From the NCBI RefSeq assembly GCF_003473485.1, contig NC_053045.1:49332494-49396493 (forward strand): a stretch of 64,000 nucleotides of DNA, given 5' to 3'. This DNA comes from Medicago truncatula. Lineage: Eukaryota > Streptophyta > Magnoliopsida > Fabales > Fabaceae. The position numbers and the translations under genes are program-made. Positions 12,311 through 25,063 of the stretch are shown here, piece by piece (position 1 is the first letter of the stretch; each line of letters starts with the position of its first letter). The notes beneath the pieces are model-generated. The model did no database searches. It saw only the letters and a program-made list of their open reading frames with translations, and had not been told where the DNA came from.

Positions 12311-14030
12311 CTTCTTTGTCGATGTATGCAGGAACAAGAAAATTCAATAGCAGTAACAAGATGAGAGAGATGAAGGGAAGTGAAATATATGGTAGAGAGT
12401 TTTATGTGTTGATGAAAATGATTTGATTTTGATGATGAGAATTTTATTTTATTTTATCTTTTGATTTTTTTCTGGGTTATATGAAAATTGACTAAGGAGT
12501 ATGAATGTGTTGATGAAGGAATGTGTTGATGAAGGAAAAAGAAGAAATAAGAAGAAGAAAAATTAGGTGTTGATAGTTCATCGTAAGATACAACATACTT
12601 ATATGATCAAACGGTTCTCTTTTTGAAAAAAATATCGAATGGTTAAAATTAAATGAATTTATAAGGTTTATGGTGGACCACCTTAGACATTTGATGTTAA
12701 AAATTAATGGAGAGGATCAAAACGGTAAACGAAAAAATATTTATGAGACCAATTGAAATATTTTATAGTCAAGGGACCAAAGTAAAAACCAAAAGTAAGT
12801 TAAAGGACTAAATTATGAATTATCTATAACCGACTGTGTCATAAAACCTACTACTATAGAAATTTTTGTTGCTTCTATTTTCCTCTATTCCCCTTTAAAC
12901 TTATCTCCCAATCAAATTCTTAAGGAGTGACACACCACCTCTATCGTGCAGTACTTGTAATAATGTTGTATATTTTTATTTTATTTTGGAGTGGTTCGTT
13001 CATTATTGTTCTTGTATATAAGTAAAATTGTGAAAATAAGTAAAAGACAAACCTATCGCTATGACCCCTCAAAAAGAAAAGGCAAACCTATGACATCAAC
13101 GCAATTGCATCGTGACGTGCAATAATATAGTAATGGAAAAAAAAAGTTAGGTAAATCAAACGTATGTCTTCCCTTATTTTAAAAGTTTATTAGATCAAGC
13201 AAATTCAAATTATAATTACTCGTGAGCTTAAGTCAGTTGATTAAAACAATGCATAAAATATACAAGATTTAGATTTAAACTCCGGTCACTACTAAAAAAA
13301 TCCAAATTATAAATTTTTTCCTTTCATTTTGATACATTAATAATTGGTTAGTTATTTCAACGTAACCAAAAAAAATTTCCTCTCAATTTGCTTCACTACA
13401 TCCTGCTACCATTTGATTTTAAATTTAGATTTTTATACCTCACTAAGCTTGCAGTAAATAATGCCCTCCCATCATCCCTTATGAAACGCCATTCATAATG
13501 CATCTAGCAAATCCTAAAATCTAATTTTTTTTCCTCCCATTTTGAAGCATTAGATGATTCGTTAGTTCTTTCTATGGAACCATTTTTTTTCTCTTTCATT
13601 TTTACTTCATTATTGCAATCATTTTATTTTGAATTTTGATTCCCCCGTTATTTCACTTGCAAAATAAATAATGTCCTTTACCCCCACCCTCCTCCTCCTC
13701 CTCCAATAAAAAGCCATTCATAACGGCTCTCACAAAATCATTTTGTATTTTACTTAGATTTTTGTTTTTAATAGGACCAAATAGGTTTATGTGAAGAAAT
13801 TTGAGAGATTTTTGAGTCGAAACAACAACTGTTGATTTAAAACTACTTTTAACTTATTTTTCGCTTGTACATGTTTCACATATTCTATCTTTATCAAACA
13901 AACAAAAAATTGGAAGACCTCTTACTAACTCAAGCTGTGATATTTTTGAAATCAATTTCATATTTACATAATCGGCTCTTTTGTGTCAAATTCATTTATC
14001 TTTTTCAAATGACATGAAAAATGATTCAGA
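12311..14030. other. Intergenic, no gene seen
   Basis: AT-rich sequence with short repeat-like pieces. GGACCAAA/GGACTAAA motifs at 12700-12810 resemble one arm of the long-TIR family. A weak tRNA-SINE-like stretch lies near 13220-13300. No coding signal was found. Confidence 0.55.
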
Positions 14031-14034
14031 TGTG

Positions 14035-14556
14035 ATGTGATGTGGGTAACTCTCGATCTTGGGTGAGTTATCCTCGGCCTGCATGGGCGTGGGTAACTCC
14101 CGAACCTCGTGAGCCACCCTTGGTCTGTACTATGATCCGATGAGTTTTAGGTGTGTCTATCGTATGATGTCGTCTTCTTAAAGACTCAGGTCGGATCTGA
14201 GGGGAGCTAGATTGGGCTTTAGGCCAGTTCGAAACAGTAGCCCCCCAGGCTATAGGCTGAGGGAATCATATTGTAGTTTGATATAAGCTCTCTATTTGGA
14301 GTCTGTCTTAGAGGTCAGAGACTGCATCTGTTGTTGTGACTTTGGGCTTTTACGAGCTTCGCCAGACTTTGGAGTTTCCTTGCGAGGTTTTCAGAATTAC
14401 CGAGACGTGGCTTAATGTCGTCTAGTATGGGGTCTCTCATGTTTGCTCCACACTGAGCGTATCATTATAATACATCACTATAAATACGGGTCTCTCTCAC
14501 ATTTATGATCACTTCACCGACTCACTTTGCAACCTGCTAACATCCAAACTTACTTG
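14035..14556 (+). mobile_element. Left part of an older LTR-like repeat, interrupted by the solo LTR
   Basis: GC-richer sequence with repeated GGGTAACTC and CTCG motifs leads into TATAAATACGGG (TATA-like, about 14480) and ends CCAAACTTACTTG. The sequence resumes after the inserted LTR at 16436 as ACTTGGACATCAGAGTGCCTTTTGC and runs to about 16540. Joined across the insertion this resembles the R-U5 end of a Tat-type gypsy LTR (…TTGGACATCAGAGTG…). The outer limits are not defined. Confidence 0.45.
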
Positions 14557-16435
14557 TGTAACGCCCTAGTTGTTATTAATTATTTTTCAATTTATTTTAG
14601 AGTCTTTTGTATGATTTTAATATGAATTATGTTGATTGGTGTGTGCTATATTTTATTATATGATTTATTATGATATTTATTAAAATAATGTGAGAATTAT
14701 TGTTATTTTGAAAATTGGGGAGTTAATTAGAATTTAATTGAATTTAGTGGGAATAAAGTGTAATTAAAGGGAGTTATAGGGAGTTAGGAAATAGAAAGGA
14801 AGTTAAGTTAAGAGTTAGAAAGACAGAAAACTGTCTGTACGTACAATTGAACCTTTGGGAAGAAAACAGAGAAAACCAAGCCAAGGGGAGAACAAGAGCA
14901 AGAGGGGATCGATTTTTGCTGTAGCTTTGTTTGTGCAATTGAATTCAGGTAAGGGTGAGGTTTGCTTCAGTAGTGTAGATGTTAATCTCTGGTTTTGAAT
15001 TTATCAGGTTTTGGTGAGAATGGGAAAAGATGGGTTTTTGATTTTGATTTCTAAATTAGAAATGTATAGGAACCATGTTATTTTAGACTTAGTTGTGTTC
15101 TGGGCGATTCTAGGATTACATAACATTACTGTAACCTGTTTTGGGGTTTGGATTGGGAAAAATTGGGATTTTTAATGAAAAACTACAAAATTCACGATTC
15201 TGGAACTGTCACGACTGGCCCTGGCGAAGCCATTTTCGCCATTCCCTCGCCATTGGTTCACCCTGGCGAATGTGTCCAGAAATTTTTCCCGAGAACACTG
15301 CCTTAGTTCGCCATTCCATCGCCTTTTGTTCGCCCTGGCGAAAGTGCCCAGGAGCTTTTCGTCTTACGCTCGCCATGGCGAGTAGCCTTTTTGTTGAATT
15401 TCGCCTGGCGAAAGTACCCAGAACTGAATCATAATTTTTGGGTTTTGTATACTCAGTTGTACGCATTGTTTGGTTGATTCTTTTGACTGTGCTAATGGTT
15501 ATATATGACTATATTATTTATCGAGAGTATGATTAAATGTTGAGTGATGATTTATGTATATTTACACTTAAATAAATTATACAAATTGTTGGTGCTGTTC
15601 TGAAGTATGTTGTGTTTGCTAAACCATACATGTCGTTTTATTCCGGAGTCATATGAGAATGTATGCATGGTCAAGTTGTATGTAGATATACACAAGTGGG
15701 TCCATTGCATATGCATAACAGCGGGAAGACTCATGTCCTGGAACACTAGTTGTTCACAGCGGTGAGGGCTTTGGTCATGATGAATGCTTTAACCATTCAA
15801 AAGTGGTGAGGGCTTCGGTCCAGTTTTGGTACCACATGCATAATTGCATTTATTGAGGGGTCTTAGTGGTGTCGTTATGTCATGCATGAGTCTTTGTTGT
15901 TGGTTGTAATTGCCATATTGATGATGATGATGATGTTGATGATGAATATATATCTATGTATATATTATGATGAATTGATTTTGAAGATGATGTATTGATG
16001 TTTAATAGGGTGTTAGATTCAATTGATGATTTTAATATCTATATTTTATTGTTGTAAATCTCACCCCTTCTGCTTGAAAATGTTGCCCTTCCTATGGGTA
16101 ACTTGCAGGTGATTCTGAGTAGTAGGTGGCGGCTCAATGTCTAGGACTCTGATACGTCTGGGATGGGGTCTTTATGTTTATGTTTATTCTTATGCATCGA
16201 ATTTTGGATTAAGCTGATGTAGCTCTTTTGTTATTGTTGAACAAACTTAATTCTTTGGATTATGTTGATGATGAATTTTAACGTTGAAAATATTCCGCTG
16301 CAAATTGATGTTGGTTTATTAAATAGTTTTATTTTCTATTTAAGAAATTTTGAAATGTAGTGTAGCATGCCCGTTTGATGAATTACTCTGATGAATATTT
16401 TGTATTAAATTACTTTTGGGTAACGGGGTGTTACA
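14557..16435 (+). mobile_element. Solo LTR, 1,879 bp, TGTAACGCCC...GGGTGTTACA type
   Basis: The ends are TGTAACGCCC and GGGTGTTACA, nearly perfect inverted termini of a plant Ty3/gypsy-type LTR. A perfect 5-bp target duplication, ACTTG, flanks it at 14552-14556 and 16436-16440. No primer site, gag-pol or second LTR accompanies it, so it is a solo LTR. It is inserted within an older LTR-like repeat (14035-14556 and 16436-~16540). A GAT microsatellite (about 15918-15950) and a cluster of CTGGCGAA repeats (15209-15425) lie inside. The element accounts for about a third of the DNA between the two ERF genes. Confidence 0.9.
15209..15425. repeat. Cluster of CTGGCGAA / TTCGCC repeats inside the LTR
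   Basis: About ten copies of GGCGAA, TTCGCC or CGCCATGGCGA-like words occur in 215 bp, in both orientations and often as CCTGGCGAA...TTCGCC mirror pairs. The block is locally GC-rich. Open frames on both strands here arise from the repeats and are not genes. Confidence 0.75.
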
Positions 16436-16540
16436 ACTTGGACATCAGAGTGCCTTTTGCATGAACATCTCCCCCTCTTCCTCGTTCAATGACGAGGCTT
16501 ACGACCAACCGTGGTGGACCAGATCCTTAATAAGATCAAA

Positions 16541-16915
16541 CTTTATACTAAGAGGCTAGCTCAACTTGTTTAACCTAAACAATTACAATAGAAAATTTAA
16601 AAACTAACCATATTTTAGTTAGACATTTTTCTTCTACAATTTTTTTCTTAATAATCTAATCCATTATTTAAAATTTAAATTTTGAGACACGTAAAATGAA
16701 TTAAATTAAATTTATATTTTATAATATAAGCATATACATTTAAATACAAAAAAAAAATGTGAATAAATGTGTCATCTTTCGCTATAAGTAAGTGTGTTTT
16801 TAAAAGTATTTACAAAAACACATGATGAACAAAATAGTAATATGCATTAATCAAAAGGACCGCCATTTGTTTTTATTTTTATTTTTTTAAAGAAAAAGGA
16901 CCGCCATCTAAAGAC
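16541..16915. other. Intergenic, no gene seen
   Basis: AT-rich noncoding DNA between the nested LTRs and the beginning of similarity to the copy A promoter (about 16950). Confidence 0.6.
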
Positions 16916-17032
16916 AACAAAATGGACAAGATTTAGAAGTAGACATGGTCACATGGACAAAATGAGGAGCAAACTACAAAGGTGTTCCCTATCGTAGAAG
17001 ATTGAAATTTCAAATTGCAAAGAAAAGTAATT

Positions 17033-17117
17033 AGGATGCTTCCTAGTAGCATCGTAGAACCACAGTTGAAAGTCGCACTCTCACTCATTAATTCAACATT
17101 TTCCGCTCTATATATAT
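17033..17117 (+). promoter_or_regulatory. ERF-B promoter core: conserved block plus TATA box
   Basis: The same AGGATGCTTCCTAGTAGCAT as upstream of copy A, followed by matching CCACAGT, GCACTCTCACTCATT and TATA-like TATATATAT (17109-17117). Similarity to copy A begins about 90 bp further upstream, around ACAAAATGAGGAGCAAA (16958). The leader carries a CTT microsatellite (17165-17190) where copy A has CTCTT repeats. Confidence 0.6.
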
Positions 17118-17263
17118 CCTTTTTTCCACTCAAATTAGACAACACACAATCTCATCCTCTCTTCTTATCTTCTTCTTCTTCTTCTTCTTCAACAACTTTT
17201 TACTTCTTCCTAATCATTTTCTTTTAAAAACAATTTCAATTCAAGTAACAAATACAAATACTC

Positions 17264-18187
17264 ATGGCTAACTTTGAAGAAGTTTCAGCTCTTAAACGTA
17301 TCAAATTCCATCTTCTCGGTGAATTTTCTCCACTTCCATCTCCTATTTCAACACCTTGCTTTGATTTTGATTTTGATTTTGAATTTCAAACCAACCAAAC
17401 AGCATCTCAATCAGAATCCAATTCCTCCACTTCAATCTCTATGAATCAATATTTCACTAACCTCCTTGAAACAGATGCACAAATTCCACTGTTTGAATTT
17501 GACACAAAACCTCAAATGATGGAACATGAGAGCCCTAAAGCTCTAACATCATCTCATCCTTTTAGCCAATCTCAACGAACCACAGAGAAGAAGCCTAAAC
17601 TGGCTCGAAAACCCTCGCTAGAAATCGCTCTACCGAAGAAAACTGAATGGATCCAATTCAGTAAACCGGATCCAAAACCGGAGGCGGTTGTCCAGAAGCC
17701 TGAAGCAGTTAAGAAACAGCACTACAGAGGAGTTAGACAAAGACCATGGGGAAAGTTCGCCGCCGAGATCCGTGACCCGAACAAACGAGGTTCAAGAGTT
17801 TGGCTTGGAACTTTTGAAACTGCTATTGAAGCTGCTAAAGCCTACGATTCAGCCGCTTTCAGGATGCGCGGATCCAAAGCGATTCTCAACTTTCCACTTG
17901 AAGTCAACGCAGCCGCGGCGACGGAGACCGCAGTCACAGCGGTGGAAACCACCGGTGACGGCAATAAGAAACGGTGCCGTGAAGAAGAAGAAGAGGAGGT
18001 GGTAGAAGTAAAACCGGTGGTGAAAAAGGAGAAAATAACGGAATATGATATGAGTTGTTTCAAAGAGATGCCTTTAACGCCGTCTTTTTGGACTGGTTTG
18101 TGGGACGGAGATGTCAAGGGGATGTCCAGCGTTTCACCGTTGTCTCCGTTATCTTCCTTCTGTTTGTCACCTTTAGTTGTTGTGTGA
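17264..18187 (+). CDS. AP2/ERF transcription factor, group IXb, ERF5/ERF6-like (copy B)
   Basis: Intronless 307-residue paralogue of the gene at 10154-11077. The AP2/ERF domain spans residues 153-214 and differs from copy A at one visible position (Met201 here, Leu204 there). Ala166 and Asp171 mark the ERF subfamily. The N-terminal [17 protein letters not shown] motif, DFDFDFEF run, PLFEFDTKP motif, post-domain Glu run and C-terminal Ser-Pro cluster ([14 protein letters not shown]) are all retained. Most changes lie in the linker (residues 42-70) and the Ala/Thr/Val stretch after the AP2 domain, where small in-frame indels compensate to give the same total length. Both copies are intact with shared promoters, so both are probably functional. 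A nuclear GCC-box-binding regulator of ethylene or stress genes is expected from the family. Confidence 0.95.
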   Translation: MANFEEVSALKRIKFHLLGEFSPLPSPISTPCFDFDFDFEFQTNQTASQSESNSSTSISMNQYFTNLLETDAQIPLFEFDTKPQMMEHESPKALTSSHPFSQSQRTTEKKPKLARKPSLEIALPKKTEWIQFSKPDPKPEAVVQKPEAVKKQHYRGVRQRPWGKFAAEIRDPNKRGSRVWLGTFETAIEAAKAYDSAAFRMRGSKAILNFPLEVNAAAATETAVTAVETTGDGNKKRCREEEEEEVVEVKPVVKKEKITEYDMSCFKEMPLTPSFWTGLWDGDVKGMSSVSPLSPLSSFCLSPLVVV

Positions 18188-18289
18188 AATTTCTATTTTA
18201 GGTTTTTTTTCTTTTCTTTTCTTATGGCATCCTGAGCAGAGATGAGAAATGTACAGTTTATGAAATTATTTCATTTATTCACTAATTAT

Positions 18290-19368
18290 TTAATTTATTC
18301 ACTGAATTTTCTTCTTATTTGATCAAATATTCTATTAAAGTTAAAGAATAATTATTTATTTAATTTATTTATGGATTTATTTTAGGGAAAAGACTTCATA
18401 TTCTTAAATTGACTGCCAAATTGTTGTTGGAAGCTAAAATTAATTGAGATCGTTGGAGTTTTTTCAACTAGTATTATCTTGCTTAAATGATTAACGTTGA
18501 GGAGGAACTTTATTCCCCAAGCTATAAGTTTCTTATTTCTCTAATCAAACGTTTGGTACAATTGTGTTTGAATTTTTTGAACTACATTAATAAAATACAT
18601 ACATAGAAGTACAAAGAAAAAGGGATAAATTGTGCAATTTATAAACATATTATTTACGGTAAAACTATTGTCTATTAGCCAAACATCGTAGTGCGTAATC
18701 TCTATTCGACTAATTTTTGAAGCTGTTTGCATGATAACTCACTTGGTAATAGGATCGTGGTACTCCAAATTTGGCCTCAACTTTCTCTTTTCGACTTGAT
18801 CCGTTGACAAGGATCTTTTGTGTGCAACTCCATTAGAGGTCATATCCTTCCCCTTATTCCTCATAATGGTTACTTGCACGGAGAGCACAAATCATAGGTA
18901 AATGTAATTATCGAGTCTCACTATGTCTTAGACTTATATTTAGTATTTGACGACCCACATCAGTCCTTTACTCAGTTTCTCTTGCATCGTTTATTCTTCA
19001 CTCGGCTAAGGAGTTTCCTCGCCTAACTATAATTGTCAAATTCGGCTAGTAAGGTAATTATCTTTAGGTGTAAATACAAATTAATATACTAATGAGACTA
19101 TGCTTCATTTCGATATTTAACATGACATATTTTGAGAATCGGACTTGCGACTATGAGTTTGGAGAGGAACAAACTCCACAGTCTCAAGCGATCAAGGATC
19201 AAAATGATTTACATATTTCAGAGAATGTAATTTTGTATGATACATATTTGAATTGTAATTTAAAATAATACATTTAAATATGTAAAAGCTTAATGTGTGT
19301 TGATATGCTTAAACTACTGGAAATATTAGCAAATTTATAAGTTAATATAAAATATAAAATCTAATAAC

Positions 19369-19425
<57 letters not shown>

Positions 19426-22400
19426 GTAAGAAAATAAATATTATCTATGTTTACTAAATAGTTTAGTCTCACATGCCTCCTCTCAACAAAAAATAAAAAT
19501 AAAAATCTAACAGGCCTCTAAGACTTTTTTAAGACATGTAATTTGACATATTAACCAAATATAAATATAAGCTTCTATAAATGTCATAACATTCTCCATT
19601 TATAAAAAATGTACGACATGACATGTGTGCGACATATATGAAGCTGTAAGCCTTTTTGGGTTGACCAAACCTCTTTCCACCCTTAGTTTTAGAGTGGAGA
19701 AATAAAATGTGAATTCTTATTTCTGAAGTAGAAGGGAGGGAATAATTGAGCATTTTTTTTAAACGGTTATACTAAAGATTTACAATTTTTTTATTAAATA
19801 AAATAAAGACTTACTTGATAATATTTGATAATGGATTTTTAATTGATTATAGTATAAAATTATTAAGAGTTAAAACTCTTAAGATGAGTTTGTCGTCCAT
19901 TTAAATCTTATAAAATTAAAAACCAATTTCTACAATTATGTGTGATGGATACCTGAATCATACTTGCAAAAATTCTCCACACTTAACAATACAAACTACA
20001 TGACAACGTGTTTTTTTTGTTTGTTACAACATTGCAACGATGGTAACCTTTTGATTAAGAGATAATATTTGTATCGGTTAATACAATGATTTATAACTGC
20101 ATAAGTATAGAGAATTTATTTGCTTCTCTTTTTCCATATTTCCCTTTCAAACTCCTCTCATGATTATCATCTCAACTTCCAATCAAATCCTTAATGTGTG
20201 GCCACCATGTTCCTGCACTTGTAATTATGTTGAGAAATGATATTTGTAAAATAATTTAAAACAATTTTTAGGATAACTTATTTCCCCTTATTCTTTTAAA
20301 ACAAAAACATTAAATAGAGAAAGAGAGAGGAAAAACACAATGAAAGTATGAAAAAGATGCCTCAAAATAATTGTATAAATATAATTTCTCAATAATGTTA
20401 TATATTTTATTTTATGTTGGTTTCATTCGTCTACGCATGTTTTTGTATGTAAGCAAAATTGAAGAAATTGGTATAGGACAAACCTGTCAAAACCAATCCA
20501 ACTGCTTCGTGATGTGCTATAATTTTTTTTTTAAGGAATAATAATATTATTATTAAAATATGACATATATAATTGCATTCTAAAATGCTGGTCATTATTA
20601 TTTTGAGGACACTCAATTTTTTTTACAAAACATCAATTATTCACCAAGTTATTGAACTTAATGTGATTCGTGATTTCCAAAAAAAAAAAAAAACGAACCG
20701 TTCCGGAGAATTCGAGTTGAGTCTTGCTAGCAAGTATATCCTAAATACTATTTAAGCATTTACAATCAAGTTATTATTCTTTAAAAAAACACAAATATTT
20801 CAATTTTTAATGTATGAATACAAACATTTTCATAAATGTTTATCTTTGGTTTAACCTTTTTTTCTTTTACTTGTAGTGCAAGTAAGTATGGGTATTAAAA
20901 TTTGTGTGCCATCCATGCTTCACTCCCATACTACTGTCAGTTCAGTTCTCGTCATTTTCTTTGTTATTCATTTGGTCAAAATTCAAACTAGGAACATAAA
21001 TGCTTTGATTTTTCTTTAATTTTGGAGCACGTGTTTTGAAATTGACTATTCTGTGTTTGATCATTCATCATCTCATGCAATGCAATGTACCCAGAAAACA
21101 TGGTCAATACTCAATAGGGTGAACTGAATTCACGTGCGTCCTATTTGTTACCTTAAACTAATGATGACTAGTTCTGATATATTAATGATTTGGTTGAGTT
21201 TTTACCTCCAATCGCAAGATATCTCCCATAATATATTAAGTCAAGGCATGTCTTAAAACAAACCTTGTCAAGTTTCACTTTCTCCACGTATACCTTCAGG
21301 CTTGGTTGGTCAAAGTCATGGTTTCAATTTTCTTTGAATTTTGTTCAGAGATACGTATACAAAAACCCTTGCATAAAAGAAAGACATATACGAAAACTTA
21401 AGGAAAAAAAATGACGAGTGATGATGTAATAGAAGTTAAATAAAAAATAATCTGATTTTTTTTTCAACTCTCTCATAAAAGTCGAGGCTTCCTTCTTCTT
21501 GTTCTTTTTTATTGGCCTCAAGTCTTCTTCTCTCGTGTACCCTAATTAAAACTAATTAAAAGAAGAGTTAAGAATCATTTCAGTACTTGACAAAATATGG
21601 AGTTGTTAAATTAGTCCTTCATAATAAAATGATCATGTTTAGTCGGTTATAAATTAATCCTTCTCTCAATATTTTCTCCAACCGATTTTTTTCTTCTATT
21701 TTTGAACTGTGATTTGACATATGGGACAGTCAAGTTGTACAGTTGACTACCACGTGTATTATTTACAAAAGTAAGGGATATTCAGGTCCATACTTGTTTT
21801 TTTAGGGAGAATTTGGTCCCAATAAAAAAAAGAAGCGAAATTAGTCATTATATTTCAGTTTTTTCATAACACCAAAAAAAAAAATGGTAGCTTGACCAAA
21901 AAAAAAAGGCAGTTTTTTAGATTTTAAGGGATAAAATTGGCACTTTTATTTTTTTGTCGATCATCTTCTCCGGTCTAAACAATCGTCATCGTGGCTGGTA
22001 CTCGCCGAAAATGAAAGAGTGTGGGAGAAAACGAAAGAAAGAATCCAAAAAAAAAGGACGTATGTTTAGGGTTTTTCAATTCATTCTTTGTTTAAGCGTT
22101 AAACAATTCATTCATTTTTTATATGCGTTAAACACAACGATTCATTCTCTTCTTGTGAAAAATGTTTAGTTCTTTGCTGGGTTAAATAGTTTATTCATTT
22201 TCTTTCTGCGTTAAACATGACTATTGATTTTCAACTTATTGTAAAAATTGTACAATTTTTTGTTGGGTTAAATAAGATTTTAGTCCATAAAAATACAGCG
22301 GATGTTTTTGTGCTCCCAAAATTTCCCCTTTAGTCTTTGGTCCCTAAAGTTCATAATAATGTCAAGGTTGTGACCCTTTTATATTCATGACATGTCCAAT

Positions 22401-23655
22401 TTTTGAAAATCTATTATGTCAAACCCCTTAATGTTCATATTATATGCAAGAAACGTCAAAGACATATCAAAATTATGTTCATTTGAAATCCAAACACCCC
22501 ATTTAATATTTTAGAGACTATAATAAAAAAAATTGTAACTAATAAATTTGGAAGGACGAAAACATCCCAATTCATTTTGTAAGGGGACTGGAGTATCTCA
22601 AATTGGATGAACTGGGATAAATTTTTGTGTGTGATTCTCTAACTCTAATCTCTTTTAAATTCCAATTTCACACATTACACTTGCCATATTTATTAAATAT
22701 TAATTTCTACTAACCTACGAATCCAATCCACGATATTTCTTGAGAATTTTTTTTATTGCAAATTTTTAATAGATCATAATTTAAACCCGTCTTTCTTGTG
22801 ATATTATTATACTTCAATTCAAATGGGAGAATATAAAAATTGTATAGGGCGCAAGAGAGGGTTGGAGGGTGGTAACCGAAATTCCCAGTTTTGTTTCTAC
22901 CAGCCCAACAATCTAACCAAACAAACGCACCTTTACTGGACCTGATACCATTCTAATGGGAGAGAAACTTGCTATTTAGGCAGCATTGTTTGCTCTTGGC
23001 AACCTGAAATGACCATTTTACGCCCAACGATATCCCAACGACATTTAATTGTCGTTCACTTGTCTACGATAGTTAAGGGTCGTAGGACCCTCAAAGTGTC
23101 ATGTTCTAAAGTTATTATAAAGTAGTAAATGAGAATAATCTCATTCTAAGTTATTATAAAGTAATATTTATCCAAGTCTTCTAAAATGAAACTTGTGATC
23201 ATTGCTGCCACTTATCAAATTGATTCATTTTAATGCATATGTAATGTAATATAGCTGCCAAAATCTTTGAATTACAGGGGTAATTTGTTGTATTTTCACA
23301 AGCCAAAGCATCGTGCAGATGTTGGTGTATGTAATCTAGAGAAGGAGAAATATTACAACAATGAAACAATAACTTGGAGAAACATTGTCATCATACGTGT
23401 TCTTGGCTACAACAACTTCTAGGGGGTTGAGGCTCCTACGGTACTTAACTTTTTCGTATGAGTGTTTTTTTTCTTATTGTATGTGCAAGTTTGGATCTAA
23501 AACTACAGTTCACTACTGTAGACCATCAAATGTGGGTGCCTGAGCTGAGAGCAAATAGTGAAGTCTAAAGAGCAATTTTCAATGGGAGAAGCCATTCTCA
23601 ATTTCAGATCCAACATTGACTCTAGTAAAAGCCCAATTGAAGAACATGCAACAAC
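18290..23655. other. Long intergenic stretch, no gene seen
   Basis: No supported gene in about 5.4 kb. It contains an ATA microsatellite (19369-19425) and an old repeat-like GC-richer patch at 18740-19200 without a readable protein. From 21600 to 22600, phrases such as TTAGTCC and GGTCCCTAAAG recall the long-TIR MITE families but have no clear ends. Confidence 0.55.
19369..19425. repeat. (ATA)n microsatellite
   Basis: About 19 nearly perfect ATA units, directly read. A likely length-polymorphic marker. Confidence 0.95.
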
Positions 23656-24361
23656 GAGTATTACTTTTTCCATTCTATAAGATTCTCGTGCGCCGTGCGT
23701 TTTTTCCAAAAATGCTCTTGAGGTTTTTGGATTTCATAATCTGAAATCATGTTTACTATTTCGGATTTTATAATCCGGACAATTCTTATGTATAATCAGC
23801 CATCAGAATCTCTCACATTTCAGTAGTTTTGAGTTTTGCTTTTAAAAACAACAAAAAACTAAGTAAAAAAATGCTAAAAACCTGTCAAATAAAATCATAA
23901 AAATACCACCAAAAAATTCTAAAAATCAAATAAAACTAGTGCAAATTTTTTTTCTTCAGATTTTTCTGATTTTTTGGGGAAGTTTCAGAACAATCTGATC
24001 AAGTAGCCCGAAAACCAGATTTTTGATTAAGAACATGTAACAATGACCTAAAACAAAATGATAAGAGTTAGGAAGATTAATATTGTTCCTAAAATGACTA
24101 TACATGTTACAAATATGTTTAGGATTTGTGCTGATACAGTTCGGATTATATATAATCCGAACTATTTTACCTTAAAAAAGAGTGTTTAGGGGGTTTCCGG
24201 ATTATGTAATCCGGAAACATCATGTAACGCTCCTATTTTTTGAAGTTTCCGTAACTCCATTTTTCACCCTATAACAAAGAAAAACACTATTCCGGATTAT
24301 GAAATCCGAAAATCTCAAGGACATTTTTGAAAGAAAAAAAAATCCGAGAAAAATAATACTC
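23656..24361. mobile_element. Mutator-like MITE, 706 bp, with near-perfect 9-bp target duplication
   Basis: The ends are GAGTATTA...TAATACTC. The arms are inverted: AAAAATGCTCTTGAGGTTTT then GGATTTCATAAT near the left, and the complement of GGATTATGAAATCC...CTCAAGGACATTTTT near the right. The flanks are TGCAACAAC (23647-23655) and AGCAACAAC (24362-24370), a 9-bp duplication with one mismatch, which is the Mutator signature. The interior is noncoding and rich in TCCGGATTA/TAATCCGGA palindromes. There is no transposase. Confidence 0.75.
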
Positions 24362-24370
24362 AGCAACAAC

Positions 24371-25061
24371 ATGTGCTATCCAAGACAGACTTAGGATGAC
24401 TTTGAATTATTGGATTTTCATCTTTTAATATATTTTTTTTATAGTTTTCCATTATTATTATTATTTTAATTTTAATGAAAGTAATCACTTGGAATTTTAG
24501 GGGTGTGTAATGAAAAAAAATCCGCAGAGCACTAACCAATTTTTGTAGGAAAAACTAATTTGACATGGTTGCTTTGCATGTGACTTGGTGTAGTGGCATT
24601 GTGACCATGAGAGAAGTGGAATATGGAACAAGTTACAACACTTATCGACAATTATTACTGATCCTTGGCTTGTTAAGGGCCACTCTAATGAGCTTGCTAG
24701 TTAGAGTATAACCCTTCATTAATCTCTTCAATTAATAATCCCGAGTTTATTTCTCAATTTTGTCCTATTGCTTTATGTATTGTAATTTATGAAATTATTA
24801 CTAAGGTGATTTATTGCCAACAAAATTAAACCTATGTTGGATGGTATTATCACTCTGTATTAATCCAATTTTATTCTGAGTCGTACCATTCATTATAATA
24901 TTGTTGTGACTTTAAGAGATGGTATTCTACATTGACTAAATTGTGTGGATTTAACTAAAAGAATGGATTTCATTATCCCCTCTAGGCCTCTACTATTTTG
25001 ATTTTATTAATCCGTAATGAATTAGAACTTCTTGATTATCGGTTTACTTAATGTTGTTGAT
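24371..25061. other. Intergenic, no gene seen
   Basis: AT-rich sequence. A stretch near 24480-24960 has phrases reminiscent of a decayed retroelement reading frame, but nothing that I can assign. Confidence 0.4.
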
Positions 25062-25063
25062 TA

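Noticed and set aside
15141..15466. Overlapping 97- and 85-codon frames
   Set aside because: They arise from the CTGGCGAA/TTCGCC repeat cluster in the LTR.
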